From SBAX01 sp964646605 (GTDB lineage Bacteria; Planctomycetota; Phycisphaerae; UBA1845), in contig CAZYEX010000043.1 of NCBI GenBank assembly GCA_964646605.1, positions 1 to 53,908 on the forward strand: 53,908 nucleotides of DNA. Direction: 5' to 3'. Below are positions 23,670 through 31,403 of this stretch, in pieces; positions within the stretch are counted from its first letter, which is position 1, and every line of letters starts with the position of its first letter. Below the pieces are notes generated by a model. It was not told the origin of the DNA. It did no database searches and worked only from the letters and a program-made list of their open reading frames with translations. Made by a program: the position numbers and the translations under genes.

Positions 23670-26570
23670 CTAACGGGCATTGAGCAGGATCGAGACCGTG
23701 TTGTCCTCCAAGTTGGCCACGGCCACATCTAGCTTGCCGTCCCCATTGAAATCGCCGAGTGCAACTCCCATGGGGAGATTTCCTGCGTCCTGGGTATCGA
23801 CGGCAAAAATGCCGGTCCCACCTAGATTAATCAGAACGGATACGGTCCCCGATCCACGGTTCGCGGTCACCAAGTCGGGAAGGCCGTCCGAGTCAATATC
23901 ACCCGCGGCGACCGCCGTTGGACTCGACCCCGTCGGGAGGGTTGTGTTGTCCCCCGCGGGGAACAGGTTGGCGGACTGAGCGCTGGACAGCCGTATGGTT
24001 GCGCTGGGCGTCGCCATGTTCATTGCCGCGAGGTCCGGCCTGCCGTCCCTGTCGATATCCGCGGCGGAGAGCGCCGTTGGCGCGTTTTGCACCGTGTAGA
24101 GTCGGTTCGTGGCGGTCGTGGGAGCCGTGAATGCGAGGGCGCCCGCTGCCGGAGTGCTATTCAGGAAGACGCCGACGTTGTCCGTTCCCGCGTAGCAGGC
24201 TCCGACGTCGGTGAGTGCATCGCCGTCGAAATCGCCGGTTACGACGGACCGCGCATCCGCAGTAGCCGCCACGGTTAGACGAGTGATGGTTCCGCTGAAG
24301 GTGCCGTCGCCGTTGCCTGACAGAATCGACACGTCGTCGCCTGTGCCAACCGCGAGGTCCAGGTTTGCATTCACGGGATTGTTGAATTCGCCGGTCGCCA
24401 GGGATAACGGTCCGGCGAGCGTGGTATTCACCGCCGCACCGAAGGTACCATTGCCATTGCCGGGCAGGATCGAAACCGTGCCGGCGTTTCGATTCGCTAC
24501 GACCAGGTCCAGTCGTCCGTCGCTTGTGAAGTCCGCCGCCTTGACGTCAACCGGTTGGCTGCCGACGGCGAAGCTTGGCGGGGTGGCGGGAGAGAAGGTT
24601 CCATTGTTGTTTCCCAGCAGGATCACAACGGTATTCGCGTTCAAGCAGGCGACGGCGAGATCGAGCTTGGCATCTGCGTTGAAGTCGGCCGCAGTGACGG
24701 CCGTCGGCCCGCCGGTCACCGATACGACGGTTGGACAGCGGAGATGGGAGGAGGTCGTTGCCGAACGTTCCGTGAAGCTCGTGCTCCGATTGGATGAGCC
24801 GTCGACCGCCCGAACCGTAAAGTAGTAGGTTCTCGCGCGGATGAGCCCGGTGATCCTGAACGTCGTGGCCCCCGCGGGGGCTGTGTAAGCCGGAATGTTC
24901 AGATCGTACCCGCCGCTTGTCTCTGACCAAAAGATCTGATAGGTCATGCCGGCCTGCGACGTTACGTCATCCGACGCCGCAGGCCAGGTCAAAGTCACTT
25001 CACTTGAACAGTTTGCCCTCGCCGCAAGCCCTGCCGCCGTGATCGTCGGGATAACATTGTCGGGGATACCGCTGGTGGTGAAGTCCCAGGACACGTCGGG
25101 CATGAGGACGCCGTCGACACCCGCTATGCGCCAAAGGCTTGCGGTGTGGCGCGTGCCGGCCGCGAGAAATGAACTCGGGATAAAGTCCGCGGTTAGACTT
25201 TCGTTGGAGAACGAAATGGTTTCGTCGGCGACCAAGGTGTTTGTCAGGGTGTTCCGAAGGGTGAACCCCGCCGTGACTGATGCGCTGGTGACCGCCCGGT
25301 CGAATACGACTTCCACGCGCGTGTTCCTTGGCACGTTGACGGCGTTCGTCGCCGGGGTGGTCGAAATCACCACCGGGGTGGTATCCGGGGTTTCGCCGGT
25401 GGTGAAGGACCAAGTGTACTTGGGCATCGTAATCCCGACCAAACCGACCACGTCCTGGGCGCTAACGATGTAGGTCGTGTTCGGATTGAGCAGGGTCGTC
25501 GGCCTCTGCGTGGCCGTCAGGATGGTGTTGTCAAACACCGTGGATCGCGCCGTGACCGTGGCGTTGGTCAGAGTGTCGCGGACGAAGAACGTCGTTGTCG
25601 AAATTCCTGTAACCGGTTCGTTGAAAACGGCGCTAATGGCCGTGTCTCGAGGGACATCGATGGCATCAGCCGGCGGTGTTGTGCTTAGAATCACGGGAGG
25701 CTCACTGGGATCGAAACCCGTCGTAAAGGTCCATGCGTAGGGTTCCTCCAGCGCATAACCGCTGACGTTCCGCACGTCCTTCACGGTCACGCGATAGGTG
25801 ACGTTGGCGGACAGGAAGCTCGTGGGAACGAACAACACGCTGAACGTGGCTGGGTTGTAGGTTACTGTGCCCGCCACGTTGGCGCCCGACTGGCTCTTCA
25901 GTAACATCGCCCCCGTGGACGAATTTGTCGCCGGATTGACGATGCTTGTTGCGTCAAGCGCTTCGTTGAATGAAACGCTGATCACAACGCTTCTCTCCGC
26001 GTTGGTCGCGGAGGGCTCCGGGTTCGTGGAGACCACGCTGAGCGGATCCGGATCCTCTGCCCTAATGGTCTCGAAGGACCACTCAAACGGTTCAAGCAAT
26101 CCAACTCCATGGAGGGTTCGCACGTCTCGAACGATGACACTGTAGAGGCTCGGAGGTAGGTCGGTCGAAGGAACAAACGTCACTGTGAACGTGGACGGGT
26201 TGTAGGTTACGGTTCCGCTAACGTCGGTGCCGTCGCCATCCTTCAGGATCATCGCGTTCGTGGAGGTGTTGGTCTGCGGATTGACGATACTGTCCGGATC
26301 CAGTTCCTCGTTGAAGGTTACGGTGATCAGAGTACGTGCCTCGACCTCCGTGGCGTCCTCGGGCGGCGATGTCGAGACGACAGCAAGCAGAACCAATTCG
26401 CTCGAAGTCAGGTCGTTCGGTGGGACATCGTTCGGCGAGAAACTGGTGCATGCAAGGAGGTTGGTGAGTCCCCCAATGAGCGCGAATGCAAAAGGATACG
26501 GGTGCCAGGAGTTGCTGTCTGTCGTTTGAGGACTCATCGAGCGTTCCCGCCAAAGCGCAGCAAGGATCAT
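23670..26570 (-). CDS. Large lipoprotein with four Ig-like domains, FN3 and FG-GAP repeats
   Basis: A 966-residue surface lipoprotein. A signal peptide leads to the lipobox NLLAC (Cys 41; Cys 30 if ATG 26537 is the start). Four SbsA-like Ig domains follow, each opening with VVST/ILST/VIST-type strands and a FNE or FDR motif (TVTFNEELD, SVSFNEALD, SAVFNEPV, VVFDRAV). A fibronectin-type III module comes next (VTLTWPAASD ... ARTYYFTVRAVDGSSN), then about six calcium-binding FG-GAP/VCBS units such as DFNADAKLDLAVA, DFTSDGRLDLVVA, DIDRDGRPDLAAM and DFNGDGKLDVAVA. These suggest a seven-bladed propeller used for adhesion or matrix display. ATG 26570 has AAGGA upstream. The gene is flanked by two copies of the lptD 3' end. 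Confidence 0.8.
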   Translation of the reverse strand: MILAALWRERSMSPQTTDSNSWHPYPFAFALIGGLTNLLACTSFSPNDVPPNDLTSSELVLLAVVSTSPPEDATEVEARTLITVTFNEELDPDSIVNPQTNTSTNAMILKDGDGTDVSGTVTYNPSTFTVTFVPSTDLPPSLYSVIVRDVRTLHGVGLLEPFEWSFETIRAEDPDPLSVVSTNPEPSATNAERSVVISVSFNEALDATSIVNPATNSSTGAMLLKSQSGANVAGTVTYNPATFSVLFVPTSFLSANVTYRVTVKDVRNVSGYALEEPYAWTFTTGFDPSEPPVILSTTPPADAIDVPRDTAISAVFNEPVTGISTTTFFVRDTLTNATVTARSTVFDNTILTATQRPTTLLNPNTTYIVSAQDVVGLVGITMPKYTWSFTTGETPDTTPVVISTTPATNAVNVPRNTRVEVVFDRAVTSASVTAGFTLRNTLTNTLVADETISFSNESLTADFIPSSFLAAGTRHTASLWRIAGVDGVLMPDVSWDFTTSGIPDNVIPTITAAGLAARANCSSEVTLTWPAASDDVTSQAGMTYQIFWSETSGGYDLNIPAYTAPAGATTFRITGLIRARTYYFTVRAVDGSSNRSTSFTERSATTSSHLRCPTVVSVTGGPTAVTAADFNADAKLDLAVACLNANTVVILLGNNNGTFSPATPPSFAVGSQPVDVKAADFTSDGRLDLVVANRNAGTVSILPGNGNGTFGAAVNTTLAGPLSLATGEFNNPVNANLDLAVGTGDDVSILSGNGDGTFSGTITRLTVAATADARSVVTGDFDGDALTDVGACYAGTDNVGVFLNSTPAAGALAFTAPTTATNRLYTVQNAPTALSAADIDRDGRPDLAAMNMATPSATIRLSSAQSANLFPAGDNTTLPTGSSPTAVAAGDIDSDGLPDLVTANRGSGTVSVLINLGGTGIFAVDTQDAGNLPMGVALGDFNGDGKLDVAVANLEDNTVSILLNAR

Positions 26571-26708
26571 CGACCTATTCCTTAGGTAGATTTACTTAAG
26601 TAGATTCCCTTGGTCATTCAATGATGGCGGGGCGCGATCAGTGCGTGTATCGCGGTTTCGGAGATGGAACGCCCGATATTACACAACGGCCATGTCTGAA
26701 CCCTGCCA

Positions 26709-27127
26709 ACCGCACGGCGCTGCTCAGCGAGACCAACTACGACCTCAACGACGGTACGATCGACGTGCTGAACGTCTCCTCGGCCGTGGAGCGGACCCCG
26801 CGATTGAGCTATTTGCTCGCTTATCGCTTCATCGACGAGAAGGAATCGAATCTCCTGGGCTTTGACCTCAATTACCGCATGACGGAGAAGCACACCCTGG
26901 CCTTGCGCGAGCTTTTCGACCTCGACCGCGGCGAGACGCTCGATTTCACCATCGCCCTGGTCCGCAAGTTCCCGCGTTGGTTCGGGGCCTTGTCCTTCGA
27001 GCTGGACCAAGCCGAGGACGACTTCGGCGTGTAGGTGAGCATTTGGCCCGAGGGTTTGCCCCAGGCCTCCCTTGGCTCCCGCCGCTTCACGGGCTTGGCC
27101 AACACGACACGATTGCAAAACGACTAA
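26709..27127 (+). pseudogene. Duplicate of the lptD-like 3' end, broken by a stop
   Basis: Bases 26711-27127 align without a gap with 23074-23490, the last 139 codons of the lptD-like gene. By hand count about 36 of 417 bases differ (about 91% identity). Most changed codons are synonymous (about 24 against 7 amino-acid or stop changes), so the copy evolved under selection before decaying. TCC became TAG at 27032-27034, giving a premature stop. The homology ends exactly at the stop codon of both copies. The upstream 88 bp (26621-26708) are unrelated to lptD. The fragment lies between the inserted lipoprotein gene and the exporter gene. Confidence 0.85.
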
Positions 27128-27175
27128 CCGTTTCATCCCAATGGCGGACGAGCCGCCAGTGGCACCCAGGAAAGC

Positions 27176-27192
27176 GGTCCGCACAGCGGACC
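27176..27192. repeat. Short palindrome after the exporter gene, copy 2
   Basis: GGTCCGC-aca-GCGGACC has perfect 7-bp arms and begins right after the stop of the MsbA-like gene (27193). Read on the minus strand it differs by one base from the 17-mer at 12601-12617. It may act as a terminator stem or dispersed repeat. Confidence 0.5.
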
Positions 27193-29334
27193 CTACGCAT
27201 TCCCGTTCATGAACTGCGTCTCGCACAGCGTGCGATAGAGCGGGCAGCGCTCGAAGAGTTCTTTGTGCGTGCCGGAGTCGAGGATTCGCCCCGCGTCCAT
27301 GACCACGATGCGGTGGGCGAACTGGATGGTGCTCAGGCGGTGGGCGATGATGAGGGTGGTGCGGCCCTTGGCGAATTCACGGAGGGCGGATTGGATTTTC
27401 AGTTCCGATTCGGAGTCGATCTGGCTGGTGGCTTCGTCGAAAATAAGGATCGGCGCGTTGCGGTAGATGGCACGGGCGATGGCCAGCCGTTGTCTCTGGC
27501 CGCCGGAGAGGGTCGAACCGCGCTCGCCGAGCACGGAGTCGTATGCACCCGGAAGATTCTGGATGAATTCGTCGGCGAAGGCCCGTCTCGCGGCCTCCAC
27601 CACGCGGGCGCGATCCGCCGGCGTGCCGCCGTAGGCGATGTTCTCCACCGGCGTCCCTTCGAAAATGACGGCTTCTTGGGGCACGAACCCGAATTGCTGC
27701 CGGAGCGTTTTCAAGTTCACGGTCCGCACGTCGACGCCGTCGTAACGAACTTCGCCTTGCTGGGGCACGAACAGCCGCGGAAGCAAACTGACGAGAGTGG
27801 TCTTGCCGCACCCGTTGGGACCCACCAGGGCCACGGTCTCGCCGCGGCGAACGGTGAGCGACACGCCGTTGAGTGCCGCAGCATTGGCGCCAGGATAGGT
27901 AAAGGTGACATCCGCCCATTCCAGCGAACCCTGCAGAGGGCCGACTTCGACGCCCGGCTGCGAGGCATCCGTCTCCGGCGGATGGTCAAGAACTTGAAAG
28001 ATTCGTTCCGCCCCCGCCGAGGCCCGCTGAATGCGGACGTATACGTCGGTCATTTTGCGCAAGGGGTCGAAGATCATGGAAAGGGTGACGCCCAAGGCGG
28101 CGAACTTGGCGACCTCGAGAGTGTGGTCGAGGACCTTGCTCGCCAGCCAAACGGTGAGCATACTCCCGGTCAGCACCGCCAGCACTTCCATCATGGGACT
28201 GAGGAAGGCGTCGAGTTGGGCGAGCTTCAACTGTTGGCCGAACATGCGGCGGTCCACGTCGTCCAGGCGCGAGCGCTCGTGCTCTTCGGCTGTGTAGGTC
28301 TTGACCACGCGAAGGCTTTGCAGGCTCGCGGTGAGCGCCCCGATCATGGCCCCGTACGCGAAGAGCAGCTTGCGATTGGCCTTTTTCACGCTGCGTCCCA
28401 CGGCCCAGAAGATCGCCAGCGCCGCGGGGACGATCGCGGCCATGGTCAACGTGATCCGCCAATCAAGGGTGAGCGCCAATCCGATCAGTAAGATCGCCCG
28501 CATCGGCTCGCGTACGAACTTGCCGAACAGCGTGATGAGCCCGCGCTGCACTTCCTGCACGTCCTGCACGAAGCGGGTCACCAGGTCGGCCGTCTGAGCC
28601 GTGGAGAAATAGGTCATGGGCAAGTGCAGAATGCGCTCATAGAGCAGGTCACGAAGGTCAAACAACGTCTGCAGAATGGCCCGGGCGATCAACGTCTCGC
28701 CCACGTAGCGGAACCCGTTGGAGAGGATTCCCACGGCGACCAACACGCACAGAATGTAGACGAGAGTGCGCAGCCTGGCCTCGTCCGTGTCGGGCGGCAG
28801 GCGCTCACCGACGGCGCGCAGGATCGACAAACCGGTGCTCTTCGTTTCGTGCCCAGAAAGCTGCACCGTTCGTCGTCCTTCCAACGACACGACGAGAGCG
28901 GGAATCTCTCCGCCCGCCTGAGCGGAGGCTACATCGGCAAGCCAGTCTTTGATGGGTCTCGTTTGCGGATCGCGCAGTTCGTCCCCCGGGCGCAGTCCCG
29001 CGGCGTGACCCACACCCGCCCTCGAAACACGCACCAGCCGAATCGACTCGGCATCGGCGGGCGTGGCGAATTCGACATCGAGGCGGTCGCCGGCCACCTT
29101 GCGATGAATCCAACCCTGCAACCCCTCCTCCTCCAACAACACTTGGAAAACGGGAAACGCCCCGCCGATTCCCACGGTGTGCAAGGCCGCGAACGCAAAG
29201 GTGCAGAGGAGTCCGGCGGCGAGTCTGGCTCGGTAGGGCCGCGTAAAGGCGACCAGCCGCCAGAAATCCCTGGTTTTGAACCCCGACTTGGGAGCCCGGT
29301 GGCGGTCGTCGGCGGTGATGAGCACTGCATCCAT
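27193..29334 (-). CDS. MsbA-like ABC exporter with a PDZ-like periplasmic insertion
   Basis: A 713-residue fused permease-ATPase, probably exporting lipid A-core or another lipid. The membrane domain begins with TM1 at about 37-58. Instead of a short first loop there are about 130 residues, including a PDZ-like module at about 95-160 (VRVSRAGVGHAAGLRPGDEL, PIKDWLADV, ALVVSLEGRRTVQL). TM2 follows at about 190-206, then the other TMs and coupling helices. The ATPase has Walker A GPNGCGKTT (505-513), LSGGQRQR (609), ILIFDE (629) and the H-loop His (665), all intact. Length is about 130 residues greater than MsbA (near 580), explained by the insertion. It is the last gene of the envelope unit. 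Confidence 0.85.
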   Translation of the reverse strand: MDAVLITADDRHRAPKSGFKTRDFWRLVAFTRPYRARLAAGLLCTFAFAALHTVGIGGAFPVFQVLLEEEGLQGWIHRKVAGDRLDVEFATPADAESIRLVRVSRAGVGHAAGLRPGDELRDPQTRPIKDWLADVASAQAGGEIPALVVSLEGRRTVQLSGHETKSTGLSILRAVGERLPPDTDEARLRTLVYILCVLVAVGILSNGFRYVGETLIARAILQTLFDLRDLLYERILHLPMTYFSTAQTADLVTRFVQDVQEVQRGLITLFGKFVREPMRAILLIGLALTLDWRITLTMAAIVPAALAIFWAVGRSVKKANRKLLFAYGAMIGALTASLQSLRVVKTYTAEEHERSRLDDVDRRMFGQQLKLAQLDAFLSPMMEVLAVLTGSMLTVWLASKVLDHTLEVAKFAALGVTLSMIFDPLRKMTDVYVRIQRASAGAERIFQVLDHPPETDASQPGVEVGPLQGSLEWADVTFTYPGANAAALNGVSLTVRRGETVALVGPNGCGKTTLVSLLPRLFVPQQGEVRYDGVDVRTVNLKTLRQQFGFVPQEAVIFEGTPVENIAYGGTPADRARVVEAARRAFADEFIQNLPGAYDSVLGERGSTLSGGQRQRLAIARAIYRNAPILIFDEATSQIDSESELKIQSALREFAKGRTTLIIAHRLSTIQFAHRIVVMDAGRILDSGTHKELFERCPLYRTLCETQFMNGNA

Positions 29335-29366
29335 CGTGCGTATTGAGCGTCCTTCTCAGCGTAGCG

Positions 29367-30443
29367 TCACCCCTCGTGGGTGACGCACCCCGCAACCGCA
29401 GGCCGTGCGACGACGTCTGTATACAGCGTCGCGAACCGCTCCGCAGTGACCGACCAGTCCAGCAACTCCCGCCCGACCGCCCGCGCCCGCGCGCCCATGT
29501 CCCGACGCTGCGGCTCCGAAAGAGTGAGCATCGACCGCAGAGCATCGCGCAGATCGTCGCGTCGCGGTTGGCAAACACGGATGACGCCGTTCAGCCCGAC
29601 TGGCGCTACACAGATCGTGGCGATCGCCGGAACGCCGCTCGCCAAGGCCTGCAAGACCGGAACGGGCGAATCGACGCCCAAAACCGGAGCTGCCACAAGT
29701 GAGGCGCGGGATAGAAGCTCGCGTTGCGCCGCGAGGTCCGGCGCGGAGACAAAACGCACTCGACCCTCGCCGCCCTTGCGCTGCACGGCGGCTTCGAGCA
29801 TCGGTCGCCATTCGCCCGAATCCCGCCCCGCGAACACGACGCTCCACGCTTCCGCGATCGGCCCCAGTTCCGCCAGTGCCTTGAGCAACGCCACGCATCC
29901 CCCGCGGGGGTGCAACGGGCCCAGCACCAAAATGAACGGCGAGGCCCCTTCCACCCCGGAGGGACTCTCGGGCGGCGAATACCCGGAAAAATCGATTCCG
30001 TACGGAATCTCGCGAACGTTGGCATGGGTCGCCGCATCGCCGAGTTCGCGGGATTCATGCTCGTTCAGCGCCGCCACCACTGTCGCCCCGGCGATCAACC
30101 CACGCTCGCGCCATTTTCGTTTCCAGCGATCCCAGGGGTTCGCTCGATTCGCGGACTCAGTCGACAAGGCACCGAGCGGCGAGATCACATAAGGCCGACC
30201 GGAGCGAAGGGCCGCCCGCGCGACCGAACGTGCCAGCGAATACGCCCAACCGTGTACATGGACCACGTTCGCCTCTTGAAACGAACGCTCCCAACCCCGC
30301 GGTCCATGCCCGTCGTCTCCCGCGACAACCAGCGCTCGAATGCCCCTCTTCGCCAAGCTCTCGACCAGCCCGGAAAGCGACAGGATCAGCGCTCCCGGAT
30401 CGGGCCTGGCCGACTCCACGACGTGCAAAACGGTTAGATCCAT
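29367..30443 (-). CDS. GT4-type glycosyltransferase
   Basis: The 358-residue cytoplasmic protein has a GT-B fold. The N-terminal domain begins LTVLHVVESARPDPGAL and contains NVVHVHGWAYSLAR; the C-terminal domain contains PFILVLGPLHPRGGCVALLK, AWSVVFAGRDSGEW and the late block LVAAPVLGVDSPVPVLQALA. In this block the usual E-x7-E appears as a G-V-D-S-P-V-P-V variant, so the donor site is modified. It probably adds a sugar to LPS core or another envelope glycan. It is 32 bp upstream of the exporter and 78 bp downstream of the kinase-like gene. Confidence 0.8.
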   Translation of the reverse strand: MDLTVLHVVESARPDPGALILSLSGLVESLAKRGIRALVVAGDDGHGPRGWERSFQEANVVHVHGWAYSLARSVARAALRSGRPYVISPLGALSTESANRANPWDRWKRKWRERGLIAGATVVAALNEHESRELGDAATHANVREIPYGIDFSGYSPPESPSGVEGASPFILVLGPLHPRGGCVALLKALAELGPIAEAWSVVFAGRDSGEWRPMLEAAVQRKGGEGRVRFVSAPDLAAQRELLSRASLVAAPVLGVDSPVPVLQALASGVPAIATICVAPVGLNGVIRVCQPRRDDLRDALRSMLTLSEPQRRDMGARARAVGRELLDWSVTAERFATLYTDVVARPAVAGCVTHEG

Positions 30444-30521
30444 CGACGACGACGATTGTAGTGCAAGGACCCGGCCCGGCGAAGGCGCAGCGTTTGCGCA
30501 GCTTCCGGCGATACGATCATG

Positions 30522-31403
30522 CTACCCGCCGCTGTACCCGTCCAGCTTGTGTGTCTTACGCCGCCCAGCGCGGCGGGCATACTCAACGGCCCGCCGGGAC
30601 AGTTGGCGGAACAACCGCCGCCAGTTGCGATCTCCTTGTCCGGTGCGGTCCAGGTACGAACGGAGCAACCTTGCATGGTCCGTTCTCGTAACCGACGGGC
30701 TGTCGAGCAGACTCGCGGCTAGCCGAATGAGCGCTTGCCGCTTACCTCCCATCGACCACACTCGCCGTTTGCGCAAACCCTCGAGATCGACGACGACGGC
30801 GCTCGGCGCGGACATGCGACCTGACCAATCCAGAATCAACACGTTGGATGCCTTCAGGTCGCGGTGCCGCCACCCGGCCCGCTCCAGCGAAACCAGCAAC
30901 CCTGCGACCGCCTCGATCAACCGCGCCTTGACGCGAAGGGTTTTGTCAAAACTCAGTTGCGGCAGCAGCGTCAGGGCGATGCGATCCAAGTCCATTGCCT
31001 CGGGAAAGAAATCGCCGATGAGCCACGACTCGCACGTCGGTCGTGATCGCTCCAGATAGGCCAACGGGCGCGCGGTCCCAATGCCGCTCCCCAGAAGCGC
31101 CGACGCGCGATGAAAGTCGCGTCTCGCGGACGAGCCGCGAATCGAGTTCAACCATCTCATGGCGCTTCGCGTGCGAACATGCCGGCAAACGATCTCCACC
31201 AACGGCCGATATCCCTCGTTGTTCTCCAGCGCCGCCCGCAAGACTTGCCGATCTTTCGAGTGCTTGAGAACGCAATAGCTCGGCAACCGCCGGGGATCTT
31301 CGGTGAGGGCGTCCAGAAAGGCTCGCCAGATCGGCAACGTGCAAACGTCGGCGGCGACCTGCGCGGACCAACCGTCCCGAAGTTCCATCCGCGTCAGGCT
31401 CAT
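30522..31403 (-). CDS. LPS core heptose/Kdo kinase-like protein (WaaP family)
   Basis: The 293-residue product has a eukaryotic-kinase-like fold as in Kdo/WaaP sugar kinases. HRDLKASNVLI is the catalytic loop, followed by AVVVDLEGLR in the metal-binding position. Upstream are FHRASALLGSGIGTARPLAY and ESWLIGDFF, like the N-lobe and hinge. It likely phosphorylates a core sugar of LPS. The ATG at 31403 overlaps the stop of the ABC-F gene in ATGA (31403-31400), which argues for this start over the earlier in-frame ATG at 31430. This gene and its neighbour fit LPS assembly. Confidence 0.75.
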   Translation of the reverse strand: MSLTRMELRDGWSAQVAADVCTLPIWRAFLDALTEDPRRLPSYCVLKHSKDRQVLRAALENNEGYRPLVEIVCRHVRTRSAMRWLNSIRGSSARRDFHRASALLGSGIGTARPLAYLERSRPTCESWLIGDFFPEAMDLDRIALTLLPQLSFDKTLRVKARLIEAVAGLLVSLERAGWRHRDLKASNVLILDWSGRMSAPSAVVVDLEGLRKRRVWSMGGKRQALIRLAASLLDSPSVTRTDHARLLRSYLDRTGQGDRNWRRLFRQLSRRAVEYARRAGRRKTHKLDGYSGG

